DNA from: Pseudomonadota bacterium
Lineage (GTDB): Bacteria > Pseudomonadota > Alphaproteobacteria > SHVP01
Assembly: GCA_027622715.1 (NCBI GenBank)
Contig: JAQBYN010000001.1
Location: forward strand, 62,001-126,000
DNA: 64,000 nt
Direction: 5' to 3'
Both the position numbers and the translations under genes were made by a program. The notes under the pieces are model-generated. The model did no database searches. It was not told the DNA's origin and worked only from the letters and a program-made list of their open reading frames with translations. This document shows positions 26,232 to 35,277 of the stretch, piece after piece (within the stretch, counting starts at the first letter, position 1; each line of letters opens with the position of its first letter).

Positions 26232-26789
26232 ATGGTGACAGACGATCCTATCGGCCCATTCCTCGAAGCTGCGGCTAAGGGAGATTACGGTGCCTTCGCC
26301 GAGATTTATCGGCTGACCTCATCGAAACTTTTTGCGCTCTCGATGAGTATTCTCAGACGTAACGACTGGGCCGAGGAAGCCCTCCAGGAGACCTACACGC
26401 GGATTTGGCGATCAGCACACCGCTATGATTCGGAAAAGGGCGCCGGGATGGGCTGGATCGTGACGATCGCTCGAAATGCCGCCCTGTCGAAGTTGATGCG
26501 CCGGCCGAAAGACGAGTTTGCAGGCAATGAAAGCGACATGCTCCAGCTTCCCAGTGGGGACCCGACGCCGATGGAGGCGGCGATGCGGTCAAGTGACGCG
26601 CGGCAGCTCATGACCTGTCTGAGCGAGCTCGACGAGGAGCAGAAGCAGTCCATTTTATTGATTTATTATCAAGGACTTACCCAGCGCGAGGTCGCCGACC
26701 ATCTGCGCCGCCCGGTCGGCACCGTCAAAAGTTGGGTGCGCCGCGGCCTGCTGCGCCTTAGGGACTGTTTGGACCGTGAAACAGCTTAG
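26232..26789 (+). CDS. ECF-type RNA polymerase sigma factor
   Basis: The 185-residue protein has sigma region 2 (about residues 20-90; LSMSILRRNDWAEEALQETYTRIW, ending in GWIVTIARNAAL) and region 4 (about 120-180; LIYYQGLTQREVADHLRRPVGTVKSWVRRGL, a helix-turn-helix). No region 3 is present, as usual for ECF sigmas. Its 3' end overlaps the GTG start of a membrane anti-sigma factor by 14 bp, the standard pairing. It resembles the SigK/EcfG-unrelated ECF group with RskA-like anti-sigmas. I could not identify its own promoter in the 179-bp gap upstream. Confidence 0.93.
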   Translation: MVTDDPIGPFLEAAAKGDYGAFAEIYRLTSSKLFALSMSILRRNDWAEEALQETYTRIWRSAHRYDSEKGAGMGWIVTIARNAALSKLMRRPKDEFAGNESDMLQLPSGDPTPMEAAMRSSDARQLMTCLSELDEEQKQSILLIYYQGLTQREVADHLRRPVGTVKSWVRRGLLRLRDCLDRETA

Positions 26790-27477
26790 CGCCACAGATC
26801 GCAGCCAGCTTGCGGGGGAATACGTCCTAGGGACCCTCCGCGGCCCGGCACGGGTGCGATTCGAGCGCCTTGTCGAGGACGACCCGCACCTATGGCAAGA
26901 GGTTGCCTTTTGGGAGCGCCGGCTCGGCCCGCTAGGCGAGGCGCTTCCCGAACAGGCGCCACCCAGCCGCGTTTGGGCAGCGATCGAGGCGCAGATTGGC
27001 CCCCAAAGAGCGCCCGCACGTCAGCCCACCGGGTTTTGGCAAAGCATGCAATTCTGGCGCGGATTCAGTCTCGTCGCCACTGGCCTCGCGGCGGCGCTGC
27101 TGGTTCTTGTCCTGCTACCGCCGGCCGACACCGATTTTAGGCCGATTCAGGTCGCGACGCTCCAGAACGAGGCCGACGGCACGGCATGGATTGTCCGGGT
27201 AGCGGCCGACGGCACCGCAGAAATCGCCGCGATCGATGCGCCCACGGCGCCGCCGGGTCGCGACTACGAGCTATGGCTCTTGCGAGGCACCGATCAGGCG
27301 CCCGTCTCATTGGGTCTCGCGTCGAACGCGCAAACCCAGCGGATTGCCCTGCCCGCGACGTTTGCTGACGGAACGGGGTTCGCCATTAGCGTCGAACCGG
27401 CGGGCGGCTCGCGCACCGGCGCGCCGACCGGCCCGGTTCTTTTCGTGGGCGGCCTCGTCGGCACACGGACCAACTAA
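26776..27477 (+). CDS. RskA-like membrane anti-sigma factor
   Basis: The 233-residue protein has a cytoplasmic N-terminal helical region (residues 1-90, LAGEYVLGTLRGPARVRFERLVEDDP, typical of RskA-type anti-sigma factors), one transmembrane segment (about 95-115, LVATGLAAALLVLVLL) and a periplasmic RskA C domain containing PPGRDYELWLLRG and GFAISVEPAGG. It would hold the preceding ECF sigma factor at the membrane until a periplasmic signal releases it. The start is GTG, overlapping the sigma gene by 14 bp. Confidence 0.9.
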   Translation: MKQLSATDRSQLAGEYVLGTLRGPARVRFERLVEDDPHLWQEVAFWERRLGPLGEALPEQAPPSRVWAAIEAQIGPQRAPARQPTGFWQSMQFWRGFSLVATGLAAALLVLVLLPPADTDFRPIQVATLQNEADGTAWIVRVAADGTAEIAAIDAPTAPPGRDYELWLLRGTDQAPVSLGLASNAQTQRIALPATFADGTGFAISVEPAGGSRTGAPTGPVLFVGGLVGTRTN

Positions 27478-27539
27478 CGCATCCACTCTGCCCGAGTACG
27501 GGTATTCCAAGTAACGCTTCAGAATCGGAGGGCCAGACC

Positions 27540-28133
27540 GTGCCACACGAGAATTCGAGTTCGTTGATTGTCGCCCCATCGCCCAACCTTGTTTCGCGGC
27601 GTGGCTTCTTCTCGACCACGGGGACACTAACCCTGTCGGCAACCGCTGTGGCGCTGCTCGCGGGTTGCGGCACAATGGCGGCCAAGAGTAACGATGCGGC
27701 GGTGAGCGACTTCGACATCCTTAATGGCGCCGTGGGTGCCGAGCAGGAGGCGATTGCCGCCTATCAGCTTGGGGCGGACAGCGGCCTATTGGAGCCGGCA
27801 GTCGCCCAAGTCGCGCTCGCGTTTCAACGCGATCACAGCGAACACCTAAAAATCTTGTCGGACACGATTCGACAACTGGGCGGGACACCAGCGCCGGCCA
27901 AATCGGACTACAATTTTCCAGTTGCCGACCTCAAGTCGCAGGCCGACGTGTTGGCATTTGCCGCCGACCTCGAACAGGGCGCGGTCAGTGCCTACGTCCA
28001 GGCCGTGTCAGACTTTCAGAATGGCGACCTCAGGACCGCGGCGGCCAGCATTCTCGGCGCCGAAGCCATGCATTGGGCGGTTCTGCGCAGCGCATTGGGC
28101 GAGAACCCAGTGCCATCAGCGTTCGTTAGCTAA
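27540..28133 (+). CDS. Ferritin-like domain Tat lipoprotein
   Basis: The 197-residue protein has a twin-arginine motif (SRRGFFSTTG, residues 20-29) followed by a hydrophobic stretch and a lipobox LLAGC (Cys about 42), so it is a predicted Tat-exported lipoprotein. The mature part is a four-helix ferritin-like bundle: EQEAIAAYQLGADSG, FQRDHSEHLKILSDTIRQLGG, AADLEQGAVSAYVQAVSDF and ILGAEAMHWAVLRSALG, which supply Glu and His in the expected E...ExxH-like pattern of Ferritin_2/DUF4439 proteins. It lies 62 bp after the anti-sigma gene and is likely co-transcribed with the ECF pair, so it may be a target. Start is GTG. Metal and substrate are unknown. Confidence 0.8.
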   Translation: MPHENSSSLIVAPSPNLVSRRGFFSTTGTLTLSATAVALLAGCGTMAAKSNDAAVSDFDILNGAVGAEQEAIAAYQLGADSGLLEPAVAQVALAFQRDHSEHLKILSDTIRQLGGTPAPAKSDYNFPVADLKSQADVLAFAADLEQGAVSAYVQAVSDFQNGDLRTAAASILGAEAMHWAVLRSALGENPVPSAFVS

Positions 28134-28299
28134 GGATTAAAGCTGGTTTACGTCCCGCCAGCGGTTCAGGCGATTCCCCTATCGCGTCGCACGGCACTTG
28201 CCTGTCTCTGAGTCGTCGGCGGGACACCCAGTTTTACCCTGATTTACGTCCGGGTCGGCGGATTTTCCTAACCCGAGTCGATGTCGCCCGACGTTGTGG

Positions 28300-28388
28300 T
28301 GGTGCCCGCTGAGGGACTTGAACCCCCACTCCCGTTTCCAGGATGCAGATTTTAAGTCTGCTGCGTCTACCGGTTCCGCCAAGCGGGC
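28300..28388 (-). tRNA. tRNA-Leu (anticodon TAA)
   Basis: On the minus strand the gene forms a cloverleaf with acceptor GCCCGCT/AGCGGGC, D arm GCGGAACCGGTAGACGC, anticodon stem-loop GCAGACTTAAAATCTGC (TAA anticodon), a long variable arm as expected for a class II tRNA, T arm GGGGGTTCAAGTCCC, discriminator A and encoded CCA. Length is 89 nt including CCA. A weak TTGCCC-18-TAGGGT pair lies upstream. Confidence 0.95.
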
Positions 28389-28443
28389 ACTGGCGCACCC
28401 TATCCGCGCTGTCGCAATGGGGGCAAGGCGCGGTTTGCGTGCG

Positions 28444-29211
28444 CTAACTTGAGACGACCTCATCTGAGGGATCGCCGCCCGCGCTTCGGACCAGGGCTCT
28501 GACCTCCTCGGCGGCTTGGTCCAGGAGCGTTTCATCCGCGCCCCGCAAGACCAACGTGCAGCCCGACCGCCCATCGCGAAAATATGGATAAGACCCGATA
28601 TCGACCGCGGCGAAGCGGGCTTGAACCTCGCCAAGACCTTTGGCGATGACGCCCTCGGGCAGCCGTGCATCGATGGCGCGAGACTTGAGCGGCGTCCCCC
28701 CAACCAGCCGATCGCCGAGTCCGTCGAACATGACCTGCATGATCCGCGGCACGCCCGCCATGACAAACACGTTCTCCATCTGAAAGCCGGGCGCGAGGCT
28801 GACCGGATTGTGGATGAGTTGCGCGCCCGCCGGCGTGTGCGCCATGCGAATGCGCGCGTCGTTGATTTTCTCGCGGCTGCCGTAGTGCCCCAGGAGCAAC
28901 TGATAGGCTTCGTCATTGAGCGTGTTCTCGACGCCGAAGGCGCGCGCGATACTATCGGCGGTGATGTCGTCGTGGGTCGGGCCGATGCCGCCCGTTGTGA
29001 AGACGTAATCGAATTTAGGGCGGCTTTCGTTGACGGTCTCGACAATCGTCTCCATGACGTCCGGGATCACGCGGACCTCACGCAAGCGGATACCCCGCTC
29101 GTTCAGACGCACCCCGATGAACGCCAGATTTTGGTCCTTCGTTCGCCCCGACAGGATTTCGTTGCCGATAATGATCAGGCAGGCAGTGTAGACACGCTCA
29201 GACGAACCCAT
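28444..29211 (-). CDS. CinA N-terminal-type (MoaB/Mog fold) molybdopterin-binding domain protein
   Basis: The 255-residue protein is a COG1058-type, CinA-N domain protein without the C-terminal nicotinamide-nucleotide amidase domain. Motifs include IIGNEILSGRTKDQN near the N terminus, TTGGIGPTHDDITADS (residues about 70-85) and the GxP-like APGFQMENVFVMAGVPRIM. CinA-N domains bind molybdopterin-like or ADP-ribose-type nucleotides and have been linked to ADP-ribose pyrophosphatase activity. The track starts at a GTG (29232); the ATG at 29211 has AGAGG ten bases upstream and I prefer it. It diverges from sfsA with only 53 bp between starts. Confidence 0.85.
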   Translation of the reverse strand: MGSSERVYTACLIIIGNEILSGRTKDQNLAFIGVRLNERGIRLREVRVIPDVMETIVETVNESRPKFDYVFTTGGIGPTHDDITADSIARAFGVENTLNDEAYQLLLGHYGSREKINDARIRMAHTPAGAQLIHNPVSLAPGFQMENVFVMAGVPRIMQVMFDGLGDRLVGGTPLKSRAIDARLPEGVIAKGLGEVQARFAAVDIGSYPYFRDGRSGCTLVLRGADETLLDQAAEEVRALVRSAGGDPSDEVVSS

Positions 29212-29264
29212 TAGGCCGGTACCTCTTGTCACGACGACTCAGCAATGTTCGCTATCATTGAACG

Positions 29265-29999
29265 ATGATCTTGCCTAGCCCTCTAATCAGAGGCCGCCTC
29301 GTGCGCCGCTACAAACGGTTTTTTGCGGACGTTGAGATGCCGGATGGTTCCGTCGTGACGGCGCACTGTCCCAACACCGGCGCCATGCTAGGCGTTGCAA
29401 CGCCCGGCTCGGCGGTGTGGCTGTCGCGATCTGACAATCCCAAACGCAAGCTGCCCTATACCTGGGAGCTGGTGCGCTCACCGGACGCGCCGGAATCAAG
29501 TCTTGTCGGTATCAACCCCATGAACGCGAACAGGATTGTCGCCGGCGCCCTTGAAGGCGGCGACATCGCGCTGCTGCGCGACTACGGCACGGTGCGCCCG
29601 GAGGTTCGTTACGGGCACGGCTCGCGTGTTGATTTTCTGCTCACCCAGACCGGCCTGCCTGACTGTTACGTCGAGGTGAAAAATGTCCATTTAATGCGCG
29701 AACCGGGCCTTGCCGAGTTTCCCGACGCCGTGACCTCCCGGGCGACCAAGCACCTTGGCGAGTTGGCGGCTGAAACGGCCAGTGGTAACCGGGCTTTAAT
29801 GCTCTTTTTGGTACAACGGGCCGACTGTGATCGATTTGCTGTCGCCGATGATATCGATCCGGCTTACGGCGCGGCGCTCGATTCGGCTGTGGCGGCCGGG
29901 GTGGAGGTGCTCTGCCTTGCGTGTCGTGTAAGATTGACCGATATAACGGTGGTCCGGACGATCGATTTCGACGGGACCAAACGGAGACGGACACCATGA
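29265..29999 (+). CDS. sfsA: SfsA family protein (DNA/sugar fermentation stimulation)
   Basis: The 244-residue protein matches SfsA across its length: LIRGRLVRRYKRFFADVE (N-terminal OB-like part), HCPNTGAMLG, NPKRKLPYTWELV, EVKNVHLM (catalytic-like, restriction endonuclease-type E-x-K) and the RADCDRF C-terminal segment. The family has a PD-(D/E)xK-like nuclease domain; the cellular role is unclear. Its stop overlaps the map start by four bases. A TATCAT 12 bases before the ATG suggests a very short leader. Confidence 0.93.
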   Translation: MILPSPLIRGRLVRRYKRFFADVEMPDGSVVTAHCPNTGAMLGVATPGSAVWLSRSDNPKRKLPYTWELVRSPDAPESSLVGINPMNANRIVAGALEGGDIALLRDYGTVRPEVRYGHGSRVDFLLTQTGLPDCYVEVKNVHLMREPGLAEFPDAVTSRATKHLGELAAETASGNRALMLFLVQRADCDRFAVADDIDPAYGAALDSAVAAGVEVLCLACRVRLTDITVVRTIDFDGTKRRRTP

Positions 30000-30817
30000 C
30001 CTACGCCCTTGCCGCCGACGCACCGTTGCGCAATACCGGTGTCATCAAGCTTCATTCGCCGACCGATTTTGATGGGATGCGGGTCGCTGGGCGACTCGCC
30101 GCTGAGACGCTCGACGCGCTCCTGCCCTTGGTTGAGCCCGGCGTCACGACAGAAGCAATCGATGACTTCGCGCATGCGTTTATCATTGAGCGGCACGCGA
30201 TTCCCGCGCCGCTCAATTACCGTGGATTTCCAAAATCGATCTGTACGTCGGTCAACCACGTTGTGTGTCATGGCATCCCCGGATCGAAGACCCTTCAAAC
30301 GGGCGATGTCGTCAATATCGACGTCACCGTGATTGTCGATGGGTGGCATGGCGATTCGAGCCGTATGTTCCATGTCGGCGATGTTGGCGTAAAGGCCCGA
30401 CGCCTTTGTGACGTGACCTACGATGCGATGATGCGTGGCATTGAAGCCGTTCGCCCGGGGGCGACCACGGGCGACATCGGTCACGCGATTCAAGAATACG
30501 CAGAATCTCAGCGGTGCTCGGTGGTGCGCGATTTCTGCGGTCACGGCCTGGGCCGCGTGTTCCACGACGCGCCGAATATCCTTCACTACGGCGCCCCTGG
30601 CACCGGCACAGAGTTGCGTGAGGGCATGTTCTTCACCATCGAACCGATGATCAATCTGGGCAAGTGGCAGGTGAAGATGTTGCACGACGGCTGGACCGCG
30701 GTGACCAAAGACCGATCGCTGTCGGCGCAATACGAGCACTCCATCGGCGTGACGGCGGACGGATTTGAAATATTCACCGCCTCCCCGACAGGCCTCCACC
30801 GGCCGCCGTACCACTAG
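29996..30817 (+). CDS. map: Type I methionine aminopeptidase
   Basis: Removes the N-terminal methionine from nascent proteins. From the ATG at 29996 the protein has 273 residues. The five metal ligands are all visible: Asp in [19 protein letters not shown] (two Asp), His in [14 protein letters not shown], Glu in FTIEPM and Glu in YEHSIGV. The ORF track begins at 29921, inside sfsA, but the ATG at 29996 overlaps the sfsA stop (ATGA) and fits the family. It is followed by radC after 8 bp. Confidence 0.96.
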   Translation: MTYALAADAPLRNTGVIKLHSPTDFDGMRVAGRLAAETLDALLPLVEPGVTTEAIDDFAHAFIIERHAIPAPLNYRGFPKSICTSVNHVVCHGIPGSKTLQTGDVVNIDVTVIVDGWHGDSSRMFHVGDVGVKARRLCDVTYDAMMRGIEAVRPGATTGDIGHAIQEYAESQRCSVVRDFCGHGLGRVFHDAPNILHYGAPGTGTELREGMFFTIEPMINLGKWQVKMLHDGWTAVTKDRSLSAQYEHSIGVTADGFEIFTASPTGLHRPPYH

Positions 30818-30825
30818 GCCACGGC

Positions 30826-31536
30826 ATGCCGAAGGGGTCCGATCCGGTCGCTCAACCAGCGACGCCTCAGCTCGGACACCGTGAACGGCTCCGGCAACGT
30901 TTCGTCACCGGCGGCGCGGACGCCATGCCCGACTATGAACTGCTTGAACTCGTGCTGTTCGGCGTCATTCGGCGGGGCGACACAAAGCCGCTCGCAAAAT
31001 CCCTCATCAAAGAATTCGGCTCGTTCGAGCAGGTCCTGGCCGCGCCGGCGACTCGGCTCATGGAGGTTCCTGGAATTGGCGAGGCCGTGGTCAGCGCACT
31101 CAAGGTGGTTGAGGCCGCCGCCGTCCGCATGGCACGGGGCAGGACGATCGATCAGCCCATTATCGGATCGTGGGACAAATTGCTCGAGTACTGCCGCGCG
31201 GCGATGAGCTTCCGCACAACCGAAGAATTCCGTGTTCTGTTCCTCGACAAGAAAAATCGTCTTATCGCGGACGAGCAACAGGGGCGCGGTACCGTCGATC
31301 ATACCCCGGTCTACCCGCGGGAGATTGTACGTCGTGCACTCGAGCTCGAGGCTTCGTCCGTCATACTCGTCCATAATCATCCAAGCGGAGATCCGACGCC
31401 GTCAAAGGCCGATATCGAGATGACCCGGCAAGTCGAGCAGGCAGCAGCGGCCCTGGGCGTTACGGTCCACGACCATCTCGTTATCGGCGGTCAGGAGCAC
31501 GTGAGTTTTCGGGCGACCGGATTGCTTGGGCGATAA
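30826..31536 (+). CDS. radC: DNA repair protein RadC (JAMM/MPN domain)
   Basis: The 236-residue protein has the N-terminal UPF0758 helix-hairpin-helix ([17 protein letters not shown]) and a C-terminal MPN domain with the JAMM zinc motif [14 protein letters not shown]. RadC is conserved and its DNA repair role is historic; biochemical function is unsettled. It is the third gene of sfsA-map-radC and its stop is 6 bp from the convergent DUF1194 gene. Confidence 0.93.
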   Translation: MPKGSDPVAQPATPQLGHRERLRQRFVTGGADAMPDYELLELVLFGVIRRGDTKPLAKSLIKEFGSFEQVLAAPATRLMEVPGIGEAVVSALKVVEAAAVRMARGRTIDQPIIGSWDKLLEYCRAAMSFRTTEEFRVLFLDKKNRLIADEQQGRGTVDHTPVYPREIVRRALELEASSVILVHNHPSGDPTPSKADIEMTRQVEQAAAALGVTVHDHLVIGGQEHVSFRATGLLGR

Positions 31537-31542
31537 CCAGCG

Positions 31543-32286
31543 CTAGCGCGCTGTGGGCGCCTGCGCGAAATAACGATTCGGGTGCTCATTTCTGGGACCG
31601 GTGTCGCCGGAAATTTCGCGCACCAGTTTGTTTAGAACGGCGGCGGAAAAGGCGTGAAAGTTCTGCGCCGAGACGACGAAGGCCCCCGGACCACCCACGA
31701 CATTCTCGCCGTAATAGAGATCCAGATCGGGAAAGTCGGTCAAGATCGCAAGCCCGTTAATTGTCACCCCGGCCTCGATCGCGATGTCACGGGCAACATT
31801 CGGCTCATATCCAATGTTATTGGTCCCATCGCCGGAAATGTCGATGACCTTGCGATCCCCGTCATAACCGTTGCCCAAAAACATGCGCGAACCCGTCTCG
31901 ATCACGTTGCTGAGGGACGTGCCGTCGCGAAGAATGAACCGCGGTGTGGAGAGAATTTTCTCAACGAACGCGTCGGCGCTCTGCGGGCTATCGATCACGC
32001 TCCAGTCCGCGATGACCCGAACCCCGTCGCGACGATCGCCCGCCCAAATAAGAAGCGCCACCGCAATGGCGCCGGTATCCCCATTGGTCACGGTTTCGAT
32101 CACGGCCGGATTGCGGAACGCGTCGATATATCCTTGCAGCTGGAGATTGAATTCGCGGGTGTTGACGCTGCCCGATGAATCCAAGGCAAGTATTAGCTCA
32201 AGATCGACCTTTCGGTCCTGCGCCCAAACCGGCGACCCAGCCAAACACCAGACAGCCAACCCTACAATCGCGACAAGTCCGCGCAC
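31543..32286 (-). CDS. Exported DUF1194 (VWA-like) protein
   Basis: The 247-residue protein has a signal peptide (MRGLVAIVGLAVWCLAGSPVWAQD, cleavage near residue 22) and a von Willebrand-like domain with the MIDAS-type DSSGS in LILALDSSGSVNT, the pattern of DUF1194. SLSNVIETG and IDISGDGTNNIG supply other metal-site residues. It is probably periplasmic; the function is unknown. The start is GTG. It diverges from purB with a 92-bp gap. Confidence 0.88.
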   Translation of the reverse strand: MRGLVAIVGLAVWCLAGSPVWAQDRKVDLELILALDSSGSVNTREFNLQLQGYIDAFRNPAVIETVTNGDTGAIAVALLIWAGDRRDGVRVIADWSVIDSPQSADAFVEKILSTPRFILRDGTSLSNVIETGSRMFLGNGYDGDRKVIDISGDGTNNIGYEPNVARDIAIEAGVTINGLAILTDFPDLDLYYGENVVGGPGAFVVSAQNFHAFSAAVLNKLVREISGDTGPRNEHPNRYFAQAPTAR

Positions 32287-32378
32287 ACCGACCTCTTCGT
32301 TCCCGGGCGTCCCAACGATGGCCCCGACCCGCCGCTGCGACTATACTTCAGCGGCCCGCCACTTTAAGAAATAGTCGA

Positions 32379-33701
32379 ATGATCCCGCGCTATAGCCGAC
32401 CCGAAATGACCCAAATCTGGGCGCCAGAGACCCGATTCCAGATTTGGCTGGAGATCGAAGCCCATGCCTGCGACGCCCAAGCGGCACTAGGCGTGATCCC
32501 AAAGGAGGCGGCGGCCGCCCTGTGGGAAAAGGGCCGTTTTGAGATAACTCGAATCGATGAAATCGAGCGCGAAACACACCACGATGTGATCGCCTTTTTG
32601 ACCAACTTGGCCGAATACGTCGGCGAGCCCGCGCGCTTTATCCACCAGGGGATGACGTCGTCGGACGTTTTGGACACCTGTTTGGCGGTTCAACTATCGC
32701 GCGCGGCGGACCTTCTCATTCAAGATTTGGACGCGTTGCTTGGCGTCCTCCGCCGGCGCGCCCTAGAGCACAAAAACACAGTATGTGTCGGGCGAAGCCA
32801 CGGGATTCACGCTGAGCCGACGACGTTTGGTCTCAAGATGGCCCAAGCCTTTGCGGAATTCACCCGGTGCCGCGAGCGGATGGTGGTGGCCCGCGCCGAG
32901 ATCGCGACTTGCGCCATTTCCGGCGCCGTCGGCACCTTTGCCAACATCGACCCCCGGGTCGAAGAACACGTCGCCAAAGCCCTCGGCCTCACGGTTGAGC
33001 CGGTGTCCACACAGGTCATACCCCGCGACAGGCACGCGGCGTTTTTCTCGGCACTGGCACTCGTCGCCTCGTGCGTTGAACGTCTCGCCACCGAGGTTCG
33101 CCATTTGCAGCGCACCGAAGTGCTCGAAGCCGAGGAGTACTTTGCGACGGGCCAGAAAGGATCCTCGGCGATGCCGCACAAGCGGAACCCCGTGCTCAGC
33201 GAAAACCTGACCGGGTTGGCCCGCCTGGTGCGCAGCTACGCCGCCCCAGCGCTCGAAAATGTCGCGTTGTGGCACGAGAGAGATATTTCGCATTCGTCGG
33301 TCGAGCGGATGATTGGCCCCGACGCGACGGTGACGCTCGATTTCGCGCTTTCTCGGTTGGTCGGGTTGATGGACCGTTTGGTCGTCCATCCTGAACGCAT
33401 GCGCGAAAACCTTGATGCGTTGCGCGGACTAGTTCACTCGCAGCGTGTCCTCCTGGCCCTGACGCAAAAGGGCGCCAGCCGGGAAGCCGCCTACACCATG
33501 GTGCAGCGCAGTGCGATGAAGGTATGGGAAACCCGGACCGACTTTCTCGAACTGTTGTTGGCTGATCCCGAGGTCGTGTCGCTGATCGCCGAGCCTGAGC
33601 TACGAGAAGCTTTCGATCTGGGCTACCACACCAAGCACGTCGACACGATCTTTGGTCGGGTTTTCGGTCCTGGTGCGGAAATCCGCCGCGCCGCCGAATA
33701 G
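32379..33701 (+). CDS. purB: Adenylosuccinate lyase
   Basis: Catalyses two fumarate-releasing steps of purine synthesis (SAICAR to AICAR and adenylosuccinate to AMP). The protein has 440 residues from the ATG at 32379; the track start at 32175 lies within the DUF1194 gene. Superfamily motifs are GMTSSDVLDT, VGRSHGIHAEPTTFGLK (His base), and the signature loop GSSAMPHKRNPVLSEN. It sits upstream of purC but is separated by the convergent DUF1476 gene. Confidence 0.96.
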   Translation: MIPRYSRPEMTQIWAPETRFQIWLEIEAHACDAQAALGVIPKEAAAALWEKGRFEITRIDEIERETHHDVIAFLTNLAEYVGEPARFIHQGMTSSDVLDTCLAVQLSRAADLLIQDLDALLGVLRRRALEHKNTVCVGRSHGIHAEPTTFGLKMAQAFAEFTRCRERMVVARAEIATCAISGAVGTFANIDPRVEEHVAKALGLTVEPVSTQVIPRDRHAAFFSALALVASCVERLATEVRHLQRTEVLEAEEYFATGQKGSSAMPHKRNPVLSENLTGLARLVRSYAAPALENVALWHERDISHSSVERMIGPDATVTLDFALSRLVGLMDRLVVHPERMRENLDALRGLVHSQRVLLALTQKGASREAAYTMVQRSAMKVWETRTDFLELLLADPEVVSLIAEPELREAFDLGYHTKHVDTIFGRVFGPGAEIRRAAE

Positions 33702-33705
33702 GCGC

Positions 33706-34038
33706 CTAACCGCGCGCGGCGTCGCTTTCGATCTGGTCCCGAGCGACCTGAACCAGACCGTCCATTTTTCGGCGGAGATCGTGGTCCGACATTTCGACGT
33801 TGGCCGCGGTAAGATCGGCTTTGACCTTGCGAAACACGTCCTCGTCGCCGGGCTCGTCAAAGTCCGCCATCACCGTTTGTTTGGCATAGGCGTCGGCATC
33901 TGCGCCCGCCATCCCCATCAACTCAGCCGCCCACAGCCCCAAGAGCTTGTTCCGCCGTGCCGTCACCTTGAAGGCGAGCTCGCTGTCATGGGCAAATTTG
34001 GCTTCTTGGCCTTGTTCGCGTTTCTCGAAAGTGGACAT
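33706..34038 (-). CDS. DUF1476 protein, ATPase inhibitor subunit zeta
   Basis: The 110-residue helical protein starts with MSTFEKREQGQEAKFAHDSE, the highly conserved start of alphaproteobacterial DUF1476. Members such as the Paracoccus zeta subunit bind F1-ATPase and inhibit its ATP hydrolysis. The rest (KLLGLWAAELMGMAGADAD, YAKQTVMADFDEPGDEDVF, MSDHDLRRKMDGLVQVA) matches the family. The track start at 34107 is upstream of the conserved Met. It is sandwiched between purB (convergent, 4-bp gap) and purC (divergent). Confidence 0.92.
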   Translation of the reverse strand: MSTFEKREQGQEAKFAHDSELAFKVTARRNKLLGLWAAELMGMAGADADAYAKQTVMADFDEPGDEDVFRKVKADLTAANVEMSDHDLRRKMDGLVQVARDQIESDAARG

Positions 34039-34134
34039 GAGGCGCGGCGCTCCTTGCTGGGCGGAATGGCTAGGCAGTCCATAGCCCTTTAGGTCGGGCC
34101 GGATCAACCACCGATGTAAGGTTTGACCTAACGT

Positions 34135-34167
34135 GTGTCCAGTCCTGGAGGCTCTTGGGTGTCCAGT
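34135..34167. repeat. Direct repeat GTGTCCAGT in the purC leader region
   Basis: GTGTCCAGT occurs at 34135-34143 and 34159-34167, a 24-bp period. The second copy overlaps the purC -35 and the start of the spacer. Spacing near two helical turns suits a regulator binding one DNA face, or the match may be chance. Confidence 0.35.
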
Positions 34168-34183
34168 TTTTTTGGCCTATAAG
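34155..34183 (+). promoter_or_regulatory. Sigma-70-type promoter of purC
   Basis: TTGGGT (34155-34160), a 17-bp spacer with a T-tract, and TATAAG (34178-34183) lie 45 bp before the purC start. This is the best promoter match in the DUF1476-purC divergent gap. Confidence 0.55.
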
Positions 34184-34227
34184 ACGGCAGGGCCCTAACT
34201 GGCCCCTCACCACAGGATTGACCGCCA

Positions 34228-34992
34228 ATGGCCCGCCGCAGACAGATCTACGAAGGCAAGGCAAAGGTCATATTTGAGGGCCCGGAACCTGGGACTCTGG
34301 TCCAGTATTTCAAGGATGACGCCACCGCCTTCAACAACCAGAAGCGCGGGACCATCACTGGAAAAGGCGTCCTCAACAACCGTATTTCTGAGTATTTGAT
34401 GACCCGCATCGGCGAGATCGGGGTGCCGACCCATTTTGTGCGCCGCTTGAACATGCGCGAGCAGTTGATCAAGGAAGTCGAGATCATCCCAATTGAGGTG
34501 GTCGTGCGGAACGTGGCCGCGGGGTCGCTGTCCAAAAGGCTGGGCATCGAGGAAGGCCAATCGCTGCCGCGCTCGATCATTGAGTACTATTACAAATCCG
34601 ACGAGCTCGGCGACCCGATGGTCGGCGAGGAGCACATCACGGCGTTCGGTTGGGCCGCGCCGCAAGAACTCGACGAAATGGTTGCGATGTCGTTGCGCGT
34701 CAATGATTTCCTGTCTGGATTGTTTTTCGGCGTGGGCATTCGCCTGATCGACTTCAAAATCGAATATGGGCGGCACTACACGAACGAGGATATGCGCATC
34801 GTGTTGGCCGACGAGATCAGCCCCGACTCATGCCGATTGTGGGATTTGCATACCAACGAAAAAATGGACAAAGACAGATTTCGCCGCGACATGGGCAATG
34901 TTGCCGAGGCGTATCAAGAAGTCGCTCGGCGTCTTGGCATCCTGCCTGAAAGCGGACCGACCGATATCAAAGGCCCAAAGGTGATGCAGTAA
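34228..34992 (+). CDS. purC: SAICAR synthetase
   Basis: Joins aspartate to CAIR using ATP in purine synthesis. The 254-residue protein carries [11 protein letters not shown] at the N terminus, [20 protein letters not shown] and [11 protein letters not shown] near the end of the catalytic core, all typical. It starts the purC-purS-purQ-purL run; purS follows after 3 bp. Confidence 0.97.
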   Translation: MARRRQIYEGKAKVIFEGPEPGTLVQYFKDDATAFNNQKRGTITGKGVLNNRISEYLMTRIGEIGVPTHFVRRLNMREQLIKEVEIIPIEVVVRNVAAGSLSKRLGIEEGQSLPRSIIEYYYKSDELGDPMVGEEHITAFGWAAPQELDEMVAMSLRVNDFLSGLFFGVGIRLIDFKIEYGRHYTNEDMRIVLADEISPDSCRLWDLHTNEKMDKDRFRRDMGNVAEAYQEVARRLGILPESGPTDIKGPKVMQ

Positions 34993-34995
34993 GCG

Positions 34996-35244
34996 ATGAA
35001 GGCTTTAGTCCACATTACTCTAAAGCCGGGCGTGCTCGATCCCCAGGGCAAGGCCATAGCCAACGCGCTGACGAACCTCGGGTTTCAAGGGGTCAATGAG
35101 GTGCGTCAGGGCAAGTACATTGAGCTCGATCTGCCCGATAGTGATCGTGCTTCGGCCGCAGCCAGCGCTAAAGATATGTGCGAGCGATTGCTCGCGAACA
35201 CCGTCATCGAAGATTACCGAGTTGAGATTGTCGATCAGACTTGA
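34996..35244 (+). CDS. purS: FGAM synthase subunit PurS
   Basis: The 82-residue small subunit bridges PurQ and PurL in the three-subunit FGAM synthase. The sequence KALVHITLKPGVLDPQGKAI and FQGVNEVRQGKYIELDL is typical. It is 3 bp after purC, and presence of PurS agrees with the short 731-residue PurL. Confidence 0.96.
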   Translation: MKALVHITLKPGVLDPQGKAIANALTNLGFQGVNEVRQGKYIELDLPDSDRASAAASAKDMCERLLANTVIEDYRVEIVDQT

Positions 35245-35277
35245 TCTGGGGCCACGCGCAGCCACCAACGAGGCCGC

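Noticed and set aside
28134-28299. 166-bp gap after the ferritin-like gene, searched for a terminator or small RNA
   Set aside because: It holds scattered GTTTACGTCC-like repeats but no clear hairpin with a T-tract, promoter or ORF.
28179-29045. 288-residue minus-strand ORF over the CinA-like gene and tRNA-Leu
   Set aside because: It reads a different frame of the CinA-type gene and passes through the tRNA; Arg/Ser-rich with no motif.
31538-31553. CAGCGC-TAGC-GCGCTG palindrome between radC and DUF1194
   Set aside because: It is a short stem without T-tracts and covers the DUF1194 stop; not enough for a terminator.
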